The notes beneath the pieces are model-generated. The model had not been told where the DNA came from, made no database searches, and saw only the letters and a list, made by a program, of their open reading frames with translations. From NCBI GenBank assembly GCA_028820215.1, contig JAPPKD010000092.1, positions 1 to 28,802 on the forward strand: a stretch of DNA of 28,802 nucleotides. The letters are read 5' to 3'. Both the position numbers and the translations under genes were made by a program. Positions within the stretch are counted from its first letter, which is position 1. Each line of letters opens with the position of its first letter. Source of the DNA: Spirochaetaceae bacterium (GTDB lineage: Bacteria; Spirochaetota; Spirochaetia; SZUA-6; Bin103). Shown piece by piece: positions 8,260 to 18,973 of this stretch.

Positions 8260-9348
8260 GTGCGCGAGCGAGCCGCCGCGGTCGCCAAGGCTCTCGGCGG
8301 TGCCGGCGTCGACGCGTTGCTCTGCCTGCACGGCGAAGGGTTGCCGCGAACCGACGTCCGCTACCTGAGCGGCTTCTCCGGCAGCTCGGCCGCCCTGCTG
8401 ATCGCCCGCGGCCAGTGCGTGCTGCTCACCGACGGACGCTATCAGGAACAGGCTTCCGCCGAGTGCCCGGAATGGGACGCGGAGATACTCCCGTCCGGGG
8501 GAAGCCTTGCCGAGACGATCGGCGAGTCCTGCCGCTCTCGGGGCTTCGCCCGCATCGGATACGAGCCGGAGGGCGTCACCGCCGGGATGCTGGACAGGCT
8601 CCGGGATGCCGGAAGCGCCTGCTTCGTGCCGGCCGAAGGACTGGTGCAGGAACGGCGCCGGTGCAAGGGGCCGGAGGAGATCGCCAGTATCGAGTCCGCC
8701 GCACGCATCGTCGACGCCGCGCTGGAGGCGACCGCCCGCCTGGCGCGCGCCGGAGCGGCCGAGCGCGACATCGCGCTGGAGCTGGAGCTGCAGATGCGGC
8801 GCCGCGGCTCGGAGGAGGCGGCCTTCCCGACCATCGTGGCCGCCGGCCCCCACAGCGCGCTCCCGCACGCGCAACCGACCGACCGCCGGCTCGCCGCCGG
8901 CGACCTGGTGTGCATCGACTGCGGCGCCACGGTGGGTGGCTACCGCAGCGACCTCACCCGCGCCTGGGTGGTCGGCGAGCCCGACGCCGAGCAGCGCCGC
9001 GTGCACGCCGCGGTGCTGCGGGCGCACGACCGGGCGCTTGCGCAGGTGGGTCCCGGTGTCGTCAGCGACGACCTCAACGATGCCGCGCACGAAGAGCTTG
9101 CGGCCGCGGGGATCGGCGACTGGTGGCGGCACGGGGTCGGCCACGGCGTCGGCCTCGACATCCACGAGGCGCCGAGCCTGCGCGCCCGGGCCGGGAACGA
9201 GCTTGCCGCCGGTGACGTGGTGACGATCGAGCCCGGCGCCTACCGGGCGGGATGGGGCGGGATCCGGGTCGAGGACCTGGTGCTGGTGACGGAAACCGGC
9301 GCGCGCACGCTCAGCGCCGCGCCGACCGCCCTGCGGGTGATCGGTTGA
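8260..9348 (+). CDS. M24 metallopeptidase (Xaa-Pro aminopeptidase type)
   Basis: This 362-residue cytosolic enzyme removes N-terminal residues next to proline. It has a creatinase-like N-terminal domain (about 1-125, with VRYLSGFSGSSAALLI) and an M24 pita-bread domain. The five metal ligands are visible: D in VCIDCGATVGG, D in YRSDLTRAW, H in GVGHGVGLDIHE, E in TIEPGAY and E in IRVEDLVLV. I prefer the GTG at 8260, one base after the VKOR-DsbA stop. A TTG at 8236 would add eight residues and overlap the upstream gene. The tight spacing implies co-transcription, though a joint function is not evident. Confidence 0.88.
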   Translation: MRERAAAVAKALGGAGVDALLCLHGEGLPRTDVRYLSGFSGSSAALLIARGQCVLLTDGRYQEQASAECPEWDAEILPSGGSLAETIGESCRSRGFARIGYEPEGVTAGMLDRLRDAGSACFVPAEGLVQERRRCKGPEEIASIESAARIVDAALEATARLARAGAAERDIALELELQMRRRGSEEAAFPTIVAAGPHSALPHAQPTDRRLAAGDLVCIDCGATVGGYRSDLTRAWVVGEPDAEQRRVHAAVLRAHDRALAQVGPGVVSDDLNDAAHEELAAAGIGDWWRHGVGHGVGLDIHEAPSLRARAGNELAAGDVVTIEPGAYRAGWGGIRVEDLVLVTETGARTLSAAPTALRVIG

Positions 9349-9363
9349 GGGCGATCGGCTGAG

Positions 9364-9789
9364 TCAGGCGATCACGATCTGGATGCGGTGCCCTGACTCC
9401 TCGTCCTGATAGTCCAGGATGTCGCACGGCTCGCCCGTCCGCAGCGCCTCGCGGATGCGGTTGATGTCGACGCCGTGCTCGCCGAGCACGGCCGCGTGGG
9501 GAAGATCCAGCAGCGGAAGCGCGAAGCGGGCAAGCTGCAGCGGCAGCACCAGCGTGACCACGTGGCCGTCCCCGCTGGCGAGCGCGATGCGCACCTGCAC
9601 GTCATCGGTGGCGGCCGTCTCCGCAGGTGTCTCCGGGTGCTCTTCGGCCGCCTCCTGGTCTGGCTGATCCTGCGGCCCTTCCTGCTCTTCGCCGCCGAGC
9701 GCCATGATCAGCTTCGAGCCCTCGTCCGCGGAGATCGTGCCCTGCTCCACCATCCGCAGCACCTGCTGCCGCTCTTCGCTCAACGCCAT
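9364..9789 (-). CDS. Small SHOCT-like (YvlB/LiaX N-terminal-like) protein
   Basis: The 141-residue protein starts with a short helical hairpin, SEERQQVLRMVEQGTISADE followed by GSKLIMALGG. This is the SHOCT-like motif found at the N-terminus of YvlB/LiaX-type and related proteins. A glutamate- and proline-rich linker (about 33-62) follows, then a compact C-terminal domain of about 75 residues that I do not recognise. There is no signal peptide or membrane span. The ATG at 9789 has a GGGGGTG purine run just upstream. It is convergent with the M24 gene and divergent from the Phd/PIN pair. The function is unknown. Confidence 0.7.
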   Translation of the reverse strand: MALSEERQQVLRMVEQGTISADEGSKLIMALGGEEQEGPQDQPDQEAAEEHPETPAETAATDDVQVRIALASGDGHVVTLVLPLQLARFALPLLDLPHAAVLGEHGVDINRIREALRTGEPCDILDYQDEESGHRIQIVIA

Positions 9790-9913
9790 CAGTCACCCCC
9801 TTCGATCAATGTAGCGCGCACGCGCCGGCTCGCCAAACGCCGGATTCTGTGCGCCTCGTCCTGACCGTCGGTCGACCGGAGCATCAGATCGCCAGGATCC
9901 GGCGGGGCTCCTG

Positions 9914-9929
9914 GTATCATGCGTGATAC
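9914..9929 (+). promoter_or_regulatory. Palindromic operator candidate of the Phd/PIN pair
   Basis: A perfect inverted repeat, GTATCA - 4 bases - TGATAC, lies 14 bases before the antitoxin ATG. Its right arm overlaps a possible extended -10 box (TGATACACT, 9924-9932). A repressor bound here would block the promoter, as expected for toxin-antitoxin autoregulation. Confidence 0.6.
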
Positions 9930-9943
9930 ACTCAGTCACTCCT

Positions 9944-10180
9944 ATGGCACATGCTACCGTCAGAGACCTGCGAAACCACGGTCGAGAGGTCATCGATCGC
10001 GTGATCGCCGGGGAACGCCTCACAATCACCCGTTCGGGCCGACCGGTGGCGGAGTTGCGGCCGCTCGGACGGCGTGGCCCGGATGGCGCGACGTTGCTGG
10101 CGCGCTGGAAACGGGTTCCGCGCGTCGACGTGGACGAGTTTCGGCGCGACGTCGACGCCATATTGGATCCCTCGCTATGA
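9944..10180 (+). CDS. Phd/YefM-type antitoxin (pair 2)
   Basis: The 78-residue protein has the Phd/YefM N-terminal fold: MAHATVRDLRNHGREVIDRV, then GERLTITRSGRPVAEL. The N-terminus would bind DNA and the C-terminal 30 residues would cover the toxin. I chose the ATG at 9944 because it begins the conserved domain. A GTG at 9923 is in frame but lies within the operator. The stop overlaps the toxin start (ATGA). Phd-type antitoxins commonly partner with PIN or Doc toxins; here the partner is a PIN protein. Confidence 0.88.
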   Translation: MAHATVRDLRNHGREVIDRVIAGERLTITRSGRPVAELRPLGRRGPDGATLLARWKRVPRVDVDEFRRDVDAILDPSL

Positions 10181-10632
10181 GCCCGAGCCAGCTTCCGGGC
10201 CGCGGTCTGCTCGACACCAACACGGTGATCCTGCTTCCCAGGCTTGACGATCCCCGGCGGCTCCCCGGCGAGGCGTTCATCAGCGCCGTCACGCTCGCGG
10301 AACTGTCGGTGGCCCCGCTGGTGGCACGGACCGACCGGGAAAGCGCAGCCAGGCAGGCGCAGGTTCAGCAAGCCGAGGCCGACTTCGATGCGGTCCCGTT
10401 CGATGCGCCTGCCGCCAGAGCGTTTGGCCAGGTTGCGGCAGACCTGCGGACCGCCGGGCGCAAGCCTTCCGCTCGCGCGTATGACGCGCTCATCGCAGCC
10501 ACCGCCATCGCTAACGACCTGCCGCTGTACACGGTCAATCCCACCGACTACGAAGGCATCACGTCGCTGCGGGTGGTCCCCATTACCCACCCGGACGCTC
10601 GATTGGGCGACCTCGGATCGGTCGACTCATGA
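10177..10632 (+). CDS. vapC: VapC-type PIN-domain toxin (pair 2)
   Basis: The 151-residue PIN protein has the catalytic acids in GLLDTNTVILL, AVTLAELSVAP, ARAYDALIAATA and TVNPTDYEG. It is a likely Mg-dependent RNase neutralised by the Phd-type partner, whose stop codon it overlaps (ATGA at 10177-10180). Its own TGA overlaps the start of the HAD phosphatase gene by four bases, so the phosphatase may be co-translated with the toxin. Confidence 0.87.
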   Translation: MSPSQLPGRGLLDTNTVILLPRLDDPRRLPGEAFISAVTLAELSVAPLVARTDRESAARQAQVQQAEADFDAVPFDAPAARAFGQVAADLRTAGRKPSARAYDALIAATAIANDLPLYTVNPTDYEGITSLRVVPITHPDARLGDLGSVDS

Positions 10633-11453
10633 AGCGAGGCCGAGGACTGCTGGTCACGGATCTGGACGGCACCCTGCTTGGCGGCGACCGCCGGCTGCGC
10701 GACTGCGACCGGGCGGCGCTCGCCCGGCTGGGGCGAGAGGGGTGCCTGCGCGCCATCGCCACGGGGCGACACCTGCATTCGTTCGGGATGGTGGAACGCG
10801 AGCGGTTCCCGGTCGACTACGTGGTGGTCTCCTCAGGGGCGGGGATTTACGACGTGCGCCATCGCCGGCTGGTTCGCTCGCGCTCGCTTACCCAAATGGA
10901 GACGGAGGCGGCGGTCCGGGCGCTGGACGCACTCGACCTCGACTTCATGGTGCACCGGCCGATCCCGGACAACCATCACTTCCAGTACCGGTGGTCGGGC
11001 CGGCCGAACGTCGACTTCGAAGGGCGCATGGAGCGGTATCGCGCGTTCGCGACGCCGCTCGACGGGCAGCTAGGGCCCAGCGCGCAGTTGCTGGCCGTCG
11101 TGCCGGCCGATCGCTCGGAGCCGTCCAGCGACGACGTGGCGACTCTGCTGCCGGATCTCACCGTGATCAGGGCCACCTCTCCTCTGGACCATCGTTCGAC
11201 CTGGATCGAGGTGTTCCCGCGCGAGGTGTCGAAGAGCCAGGCGGCGGCGTGGCTGGCCGCTCGCCACGGCATCCGCCGCGGCGACGTCTGCGCGGTCGGC
11301 AACGACTACAACGATCGCGATCTGCTGGAGTGGGCCGGTTCCAGCTACGTGGTCGCCAACGCGGCGCCCGAACTGCGTGCCCGCCACGACGTGGTCGCGG
11401 CCGGCGGGCACTGCGGCGTCGCGGAGGCGACCTACCGGTGGCGGGGTTCCTGA
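10629..11453 (+). CDS. HAD-superfamily phosphatase (Cof / sucrose-phosphatase-like)
   Basis: The 274-residue protein has the HAD motifs in order: motif I VTDLDGTLLGG (nucleophile and acid Asp), motif II region AIATGR, motif III lysine in REVSKSQAA and motif IV GNDYNDRDLL. A C2-type cap domain occupies about 80-190. Such enzymes dephosphorylate sugar phosphates or related metabolites in the cytosol; the exact substrate cannot be told. The ATG at 10629 overlaps the PIN toxin stop (ATGA), an unusual link between a toxin-antitoxin pair and a metabolic phosphatase. Confidence 0.85.
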   Translation: MKRGRGLLVTDLDGTLLGGDRRLRDCDRAALARLGREGCLRAIATGRHLHSFGMVERERFPVDYVVVSSGAGIYDVRHRRLVRSRSLTQMETEAAVRALDALDLDFMVHRPIPDNHHFQYRWSGRPNVDFEGRMERYRAFATPLDGQLGPSAQLLAVVPADRSEPSSDDVATLLPDLTVIRATSPLDHRSTWIEVFPREVSKSQAAAWLAARHGIRRGDVCAVGNDYNDRDLLEWAGSSYVVANAAPELRARHDVVAAGGHCGVAEATYRWRGS

Positions 11454-11517
11454 GACTCGGGAGCGAACACGTTGCTGCGCGATACACCACCGGCGTTGGG
11501 TGGTTGGCGAAAGGGGA

Positions 11518-11536
11518 TGTATACAGCTAATGTACA
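11518..11536 (+). promoter_or_regulatory. Double-palindrome operator candidate of pair 3
   Basis: Two self-complementary sites, TGTATACA (11518-11525) and TGTACA (11531-11536), are five bases apart. The second overlaps a TACACT -10-like box (11533-11538) that ends eight bases before the antitoxin ATG. The arrangement suits a ribbon-helix-helix repressor bound as two dimers and a nearly leaderless mRNA. Confidence 0.55.
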
Positions 11537-11546
11537 CTCGGCGACG

Positions 11547-11789
11547 ATGACGAGAACACAGATCTATTTGACCGACGAGCAGAGGGACAGCCTCGGCAAT
11601 CGGGCTGCACGCACCGGAAGACCCATGAGTGAGCTGATTCGAGAGGCCCTGGACGAGTACCTCGGACGCCACGCAGACGAGCGCCGGCGGGACGTGCTGC
11701 GAGCCGCCGCCGGTCTGTGGGCAGATCGAGGCGACCTCGCCGAGATGCACGGCGCGCGCGCCACACTGGACAGAGACCTTTCGCGATGA
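11547..11789 (+). CDS. Ribbon-helix-helix antitoxin (pair 3)
   Basis: The 80-residue protein has a CopG/RHH N-terminus: MTRTQIYLTDEQRDSL, then TGRPMSELIREALDEYLG. A charged C-terminal region binding the toxin is likely. The ATG at 11547 starts the conserved beta strand. An in-frame ATG at 11517 would put the palindromes inside the gene and is rejected. The stop overlaps the toxin start (ATGA at 11786-11789). No Shine-Dalgarno is present. Confidence 0.87.
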   Translation: MTRTQIYLTDEQRDSLGNRAARTGRPMSELIREALDEYLGRHADERRRDVLRAAAGLWADRGDLAEMHGARATLDRDLSR

Positions 11790-12172
11790 ACCGCCTTCTC
11801 GTGGATACCGACATCGCGATCGATTACCTGCGCGGCGAGCGGGCAGCGGTCGCGTTTGTCCGGGAGCATGAGAAAGAGATCTCTCTGTCGGCGGTAACGG
11901 TGGCCGAGCTCTTTGCCGGTGTGAGGGAGGGCGATGAGACATTCGAGCTCGAGGAGTTCGTCCGCTTGTTTCCCGTGATCCCGGTCGACCTGGAGATCGC
12001 GAAGACGGCTGGGCTCCATCGTCGCGACTTCGGGCCGTCCCACGGCACGGGTCTGGCTGATGGGATGATCGCGGCTACGGCGGACGGCCACGAACTGGAA
12101 TTGAAGACGTTGAACACCCGTCACTACCCGATGTTTCGTCGCCTTCGCCCACCATACGTGCGACCTTCCTGA
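11786..12172 (+). CDS. vapC: VapC-type PIN-domain toxin (pair 3)
   Basis: The 128-residue PIN protein has its acids in LLVDTDIAIDYL, SAVTVAELFAG and GTGLADGMIAATA, followed by the family end LKTLNTRHYPMF, where an asparagine takes the fourth site as in many VapC proteins. It is probably an RNase toxin controlled by the overlapping ribbon-helix-helix antitoxin. The 147-bp gap that follows leads to the Ku gene. Confidence 0.88.
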   Translation: MNRLLVDTDIAIDYLRGERAAVAFVREHEKEISLSAVTVAELFAGVREGDETFELEEFVRLFPVIPVDLEIAKTAGLHRRDFGPSHGTGLADGMIAATADGHELELKTLNTRHYPMFRRLRPPYVRPS

Positions 12173-12266
12173 GGCCTGAGGGCGGTCGCGGCCGGCTACG
12201 TTGCGTCCGCGAGGCGCGCGGGCTGGGAACTCGAAGCGCTCGCCCGGTTCCCCCGCGACGAAGTGC

Positions 12267-12272
12267 TACAAT
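12267..12272 (+). promoter_or_regulatory. Candidate -10 box of the Ku operon
   Basis: TACAAT is one base from the TATAAT consensus and lies 47 bases before the Ku ATG. No convincing -35 is seen at the right distance. A purine-rich stretch (AGAGAGGCAGG) closer to the ATG could serve for ribosome binding, so this mRNA would have a normal leader. Confidence 0.35.
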
Positions 12273-12319
12273 CACACGGGCCCGGAGCCGAGATAAGGAA
12301 GAGAGGCAGGTAACAAGAG

Positions 12320-13204
12320 ATGGCTCCACGATCGAGCTGGAAGGCGTTCCTGAAGTTGAGCCTGGTGTCCGTGCCGGTGCGCGGATTCACGGCGAGCAAG
12401 TCGGGCGGCGACATCCGGCTGAACCAGTTGCACAAGGATTGCAACACCCGCGTCAAGTACCAGAAGGTCTGTCCCGAGCACGGCGAGCTGGCTTCCGACC
12501 AGATCGTCAAGGGCTACGAGCACAGCAAGGGCGAGTACGTCATCATCGAGGACGACGAGCTGGAGAAGCTGCGCACGCAGAGCGACCACTCGATCAACAT
12601 CGAGGGGTTCATCCCGCCCGACGCGGTGGACCCGGTGTATCACGCGGGCCGCACCTACTACCTGGTCCCCGACGGCACGCCGGGGCAGAAGCCGTACGCG
12701 CTGCTGCACCGCGGCATGCAGGAGAACGGCGTGCACGCTCTGGCGCAGGTGGTGATCAGCGGGCGCGAGCAGATCGTACTGCTGCGGCCGATCGGCGACC
12801 TGTTGGGGCTCACGGTGCTGTATCACCACGCCAAGGTGCAGTCGTCCGAGTCGCTGCGCGAAGAGGTGGTCGACGTGGAGGTCACCGACGAGGAGCTGAC
12901 GCTGGCAAACACCCTGATCGGCGCCTCCCGGATGCAGGACTTCGACCTGGCCTCCTACGACGACCGCTACCACACCAAGCTGACCGAGCTGATCCGCATG
13001 AAGGTGGAGGGGCAGGAGGTGGTCCAGGCCGAGGACGCGGAGGAGCCGAAGATCATCAACCTCATGGACGCCCTCAAGAAGAGCGTCGCCGAGGCGCAGA
13101 AGGCAGGCTCCACCGAGGAAGCCCCGGCCGCGGAGGCGTCGCCGAAGAGGATGGCGCCGAGCGCCGGCGCGCGCGGAGCCGCGGCGAAGAAGAAGGCGGT
13201 GTAG
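12320..13204 (+). CDS. ku: Ku protein, bacterial non-homologous end joining
   Basis: Bacterial Ku forms a homodimer that rings DNA double-strand ends and recruits the LigD ligase. The 294-residue length is typical. The start MAPRSSWKAFLKLSLVSVPV is the classic Ku opening. It is followed by IRLNQLHKDCNTRVKYQKVC, the EDDELEKL segment, ALAQVVISGREQIVLLRPI, and LIRMKVEGQEVV near the end of the core. The tail (about 250-294) is alanine- and lysine-rich (ending AAKKKAV), as in Ku proteins whose basic tail contacts DNA. It heads a three-gene run with an ATP-dependent ligase 34 bp downstream, which confirms the role. Confidence 0.95.
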   Translation: MAPRSSWKAFLKLSLVSVPVRGFTASKSGGDIRLNQLHKDCNTRVKYQKVCPEHGELASDQIVKGYEHSKGEYVIIEDDELEKLRTQSDHSINIEGFIPPDAVDPVYHAGRTYYLVPDGTPGQKPYALLHRGMQENGVHALAQVVISGREQIVLLRPIGDLLGLTVLYHHAKVQSSESLREEVVDVEVTDEELTLANTLIGASRMQDFDLASYDDRYHTKLTELIRMKVEGQEVVQAEDAEEPKIINLMDALKKSVAEAQKAGSTEEAPAAEASPKRMAPSAGARGAAAKKKAV

Positions 13205-13238
13205 GCATCTGCCGGATCTGCCGCGTCTCATCGCCCCG

Positions 13239-14111
13239 ATGCTGGCCACCAGCGGCACGCCGTTCGATTCGGCGGATCACCTGTTCGAGCTCAAGTGGGA
13301 CGGGTTCCGCACCATGGCGCACGTCGAGCACCGCTCGCTGCGGTTGATCAGCCGTGGCGGCCGCGACGTGACCGCCCAATACCCGGAGCTCGCTCCCCTG
13401 GCCGCGCTGCCCGACGGCAGCGTGGTCGACGGCGAGATCGTCGCCCTGGACGCCGACGGCGTGCCCGACTTCGAGTCCCTGCAGCCGCGCGATCAGGCAC
13501 GCGGTGCGCGCCGTGCCCAGGCACTGGCGGCGCGGCAGCCGGTCGGGTTCATCGCCTTCGATCTGCTCTACCGGGACTTCCAGCCGGTCATGGCGGACCC
13601 GCTGCGCGTCCGCCGGGAGCGGCTGCTGCAGCTCGATACCCCGGAACCGATGGTGATCTCGGAGGCGATCCCGACGGAAGGGCGCACGCTGTACGAGCGT
13701 GCGTGCGCGAGGGGCATGGAAGGGATCATGGGCAAGCGCCTGGACAGCCCGTACCGGCCCGGGAGGCGCTCGGACGCGTGGACCAAGGTGAAGCGGCGGC
13801 TGCACGCCCTGTGCGCGATCGTCGGTTACCTGCCGCAGGAGACCGGAGATATCCAGAGCGTCGCGGTGGCGATGGACCGCGACGGCGTGCTGACCTATGC
13901 CGGCCGGGTCGGCACCGGCTATGGCGAGGACGAGCGGCTGCGTCTTGCGCGCCTGCTGCGCGAGCGCGTGACCGATGATGCGCTGGTCGAGATGCCGGCC
14001 GGCGCTCTGGCCGTACGGCCCGGCCTCTACTGCGAGGTGAGCTTCGTGGAGCAGACGCGCGCCGGTGTCCTGCGGGCGCCGGTGTTCGAGCGGCTGATCG
14101 AGGAGGCGTAG
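13239..14111 (+). CDS. ATP-dependent DNA ligase (LigD ligase domain, stand-alone)
   Basis: The protein is 290 residues and seals DNA breaks using ATP. The nucleotidyl lysine is in motif I ELKWDGFRTM. Later motifs are SVVDGEIVALD, FIAFDLLY, EGIMGKRLDSPYRPG and AWTKVKRR. An OB-fold domain follows (YAGRVGTGYGEDER to PGLYCEVSF). There is no polymerase or phosphoesterase domain, so this is only the ligase part of what is often a three-domain LigD. The ATG at 13239 begins at the M of the conserved PMLA motif. The same frame is open upstream and encodes LPDLPRLIAP, so translation may really start at a CTG (13209 or 13218) close to the Ku stop. Confidence 0.9.
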   Translation: MLATSGTPFDSADHLFELKWDGFRTMAHVEHRSLRLISRGGRDVTAQYPELAPLAALPDGSVVDGEIVALDADGVPDFESLQPRDQARGARRAQALAARQPVGFIAFDLLYRDFQPVMADPLRVRRERLLQLDTPEPMVISEAIPTEGRTLYERACARGMEGIMGKRLDSPYRPGRRSDAWTKVKRRLHALCAIVGYLPQETGDIQSVAVAMDRDGVLTYAGRVGTGYGEDERLRLARLLRERVTDDALVEMPAGALAVRPGLYCEVSFVEQTRAGVLRAPVFERLIEEA

Positions 14112-14113
14112 CC

Positions 14114-15061
14114 ATGGGCGAGGCGGTCGTGTCGCGGTTCACGACGGCTCAGCTCGCCCGCATCCTGGACCTGCCGCCGAGCGAGATCTGCCGCTGGGTG
14201 CGGAGCGGGCTGCTGCGGCGGGCACGGGGGGAAGGGCGGTCGGCGTCCTTCGACTTCAGGGACGTCGCCACCTCCCGCGCAGTGGCCGCGCTGACCCGCG
14301 CCGGCGTCACCACGCGGCGACTCAAGCGGTCGTTGCGCCAGATCGGCGGATGGCTGCCGAATGCGGACGACGTGCTCCCTCACCTGGAGGCAGCCGGGGA
14401 CGGCGGCGGGGTGCGGGTGCGCCTGCGCTCCGGCGAGGCTGCCGAGCCTTCGGGTCAACTCCTGCTGGACTTCGCCGCCGACGTCGGTGGCGCCCGGCCG
14501 GCCGAGGAGCGGATCGTCGAGCTCCGCCCGCAGTCGGGCACCGAGGGGCCGGGCACGGATGCGCTACCGGACCCCGACGGCGCCGAGGCGTGGTTCGACG
14601 CCGGCGTGCACGCGGACGAGGCCGGCGCCCACGAGCAGGCGGTGGACGCATACGCGCAGGCGATCGAGCGCGGTGCCGACTCCGCCGAGGTCTACTACAA
14701 CCTGGGCAACGCCCGGTACGCGCTCGGCCGCGCCGCCGAAGCGGCTTCCAGCTATCTGCGCGCCGTCGAACGGGAGCCGGACTACGTCGCTGCATGGAAC
14801 AACCTGGGCAACGCCCTCATCGACACCGGCCGCGCCGCTGAAGCGGTCGACGCCTATCGCCGCGCGCTCGCCGTGGACCCGCACTACGCCGACGCGCACA
14901 GCAACCTGGCCGAGGCGTGCGTGCAGCTCGGCCGCACCCAGGAGGCGCGTCAGCATTGGCAGGCGTATCTGCGCGCGGATCCGCACAGCACCTGGGCCGG
15001 GCAGGTCCGCCGGAAGCTGCTCTCGCTGCAGACACTGCCGGAGCCGGACATCCCCTTCTGA
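14114..15061 (+). CDS. MerR-type helix-turn-helix protein with TPR repeats
   Basis: The 315-residue protein combines a MerR-like DNA-binding domain (about 8-80: FTTAQLARILDLPPSEICRW, FDFRDVATSRAVAAL) with four 34-residue TPR units near the C-terminus. The TPRs begin at about AEAWFDAG, AEVYYNLG, VAAWNNLG and ADAHSNLA. A low-complexity linker of about 75 residues separates the two parts. The ATG is three bases after the ligase stop, so it is almost certainly co-expressed with Ku and ligase. It may regulate the operon or act as a scaffold at DNA ends; this is inference, as I know no established function for this architecture. Confidence 0.82.
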   Translation: MGEAVVSRFTTAQLARILDLPPSEICRWVRSGLLRRARGEGRSASFDFRDVATSRAVAALTRAGVTTRRLKRSLRQIGGWLPNADDVLPHLEAAGDGGGVRVRLRSGEAAEPSGQLLLDFAADVGGARPAEERIVELRPQSGTEGPGTDALPDPDGAEAWFDAGVHADEAGAHEQAVDAYAQAIERGADSAEVYYNLGNARYALGRAAEAASSYLRAVEREPDYVAAWNNLGNALIDTGRAAEAVDAYRRALAVDPHYADAHSNLAEACVQLGRTQEARQHWQAYLRADPHSTWAGQVRRKLLSLQTLPEPDIPF

Positions 15062-15086
15062 ACGCTGCCGGTGGGGAGTTGCGGCG

Positions 15087-17813
<2,727 letters not shown>

Positions 17814-17844
17814 TCCAGCCTGAGCGGGCGAGGGAACGGCGGCC

Positions 17845-18621
17845 TCAGGAGGACTCGGCGGCCAGCAGATCGTCGAATACGTCCCGGCCGCGCTGCAGCT
17901 CGTTGATCATGCCCATGAACTCGCTGCCCTGCACCAGGAGCCGGGCGCCCTTGGCGTGGATGTCGGCGGTCAACGGCACGTCGCCCGGCCGTCCCCACGC
18001 CTTGCCGTGGCGCTCCGCGGCAGCGGCCACCCGATCGGTGGCGGCGTCGATGTCCAGGTCGCCTTCGTGGTGCCGGATGCGCAGGGTCAGGTCGGCGGGG
18101 CCGATGAACAGCCCGTCGACGCCCTCCACCGCCGCGATCGCGTCGGCGTTCTCGACCGCCTGCGGGGTCTCGATCTGGACCACCACGAAGGTCTCGCGAT
18201 TGACGTCCTCCGCGTAGGTCTCACCGGCGTCCAGGTAGTAGTCGCCGTCCAGGCCGGCGCCGTCCATGCCGCGGCTGCCGGTCGGCGGGAACTTGACCGC
18301 CTGCACGATCTGGTGCGCCCGCTCCGGGGTGTTGACCAGCGGGAACATCATGCCGGTGGCTCCGTCCTCCAGCACGCGGTAGAGCTGAGCGCCGTCGACC
18401 AGCGGCACGCGCACCATCACGTCGATGTCGACCAGGTGCGACAGCACCAGCAGCGACTGCAGCTCGCGCTGCTCCATCGCGCGATGCTCCAGGTCCAGCC
18501 AGATGCAGTCGAAGCCCAGGTGCGCGGCGTGGCGCATGAACGCGGGGATGTAGTGGCCGAGCCCGCAGATGCGCACGGCGCGGCCGGCGCGCAGCTTGGC
18601 CAGGGTCTTGCTGACTCTCAT
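17845..18621 (-). CDS. HpcH/HpaI-family aldolase
   Basis: The 258-residue TIM-barrel enzyme belongs to the class II pyruvate aldolases that split 2-keto-3-deoxy acids into pyruvate (or oxaloacetate-derived units) and an aldehyde, using a divalent metal. Landmarks are CIWLDLEHRAM (46-ish), MVRVPLVDGAQLYRVLEDGA, GMMFPLVNTPE, VVVQIETPQAVEN (metal-binding Glu) and GLFIGPADLTL (metal-binding Asp). The ATG at 18621 has a GAGGAG site six bases upstream. Lying between an unknown gene and the UxaA gene, it plausibly takes the 2-keto-3-deoxy product of that dehydratase. Confidence 0.88.
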   Translation of the reverse strand: MRVSKTLAKLRAGRAVRICGLGHYIPAFMRHAAHLGFDCIWLDLEHRAMEQRELQSLLVLSHLVDIDVMVRVPLVDGAQLYRVLEDGATGMMFPLVNTPERAHQIVQAVKFPPTGSRGMDGAGLDGDYYLDAGETYAEDVNRETFVVVQIETPQAVENADAIAAVEGVDGLFIGPADLTLRIRHHEGDLDIDAATDRVAAAAERHGKAWGRPGDVPLTADIHAKGARLLVQGSEFMGMINELQRGRDVFDDLLAAESS

Positions 18622-18642
18622 GATGAGCTCCTCTCGTTTCTC

Positions 18643-18945
18643 TCAGGTCTCGTCCACGAAGGGAATCTGGTTCGCTTCGCAGAACTTCCTGGCGCCGTCC
18701 AGGTAACCGTCGAACAGCTCCCGGTTCCGGCGCCGGCGCATAAGCAGCGGATCCACGGTGCCGCGCACGTGAAGCTCAAGCACGTCGTCGTCCACGAACC
18801 GGTAGACGGCGAACGCCCGCTTCCTGGTCAGCCGGAACCGGACCAGGTCGTCGCGGCTCAGGTTGTGCACGGCCGGTTTCTTGGCTTCCGTGTCGATCAA
18901 CACCAGCTCGGTCTTGTCGAAGGTCAGTCGTGGGCGGGGTGCCAT
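18643..18945 (-). CDS. Hypothetical protein, 100 residues
   Basis: I do not recognise this family. The protein is charged and compact, has no signal peptide or membrane segment, and contains one cysteine (in GARKFCEANQIPF). It reads as beta-rich in the first two thirds (ELVLIDTEAKKPAVHNL, VRFRLTRKRAFAVYRFV) with an arginine-rich patch (MRRRRNREL) before a C-terminal helix. It is translated within the minus-strand run, 21 bp before the aldolase gene and 28 bp after the PF13769 gene. No Shine-Dalgarno is apparent. Confidence 0.65.
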   Translation of the reverse strand: MAPRPRLTFDKTELVLIDTEAKKPAVHNLSRDDLVRFRLTRKRAFAVYRFVDDDVLELHVRGTVDPLLMRRRRNRELFDGYLDGARKFCEANQIPFVDET

Positions 18946-18973
18946 GCCGTACCGTACCCCGATGCGGCCGGCG

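Noticed and set aside
9339..9363. Two copies of GATCGG-Y-TGAG spanning the M24 stop
   Set aside because: A minor imperfect 11-bp duplication between convergent genes, too short to call a functional repeat.
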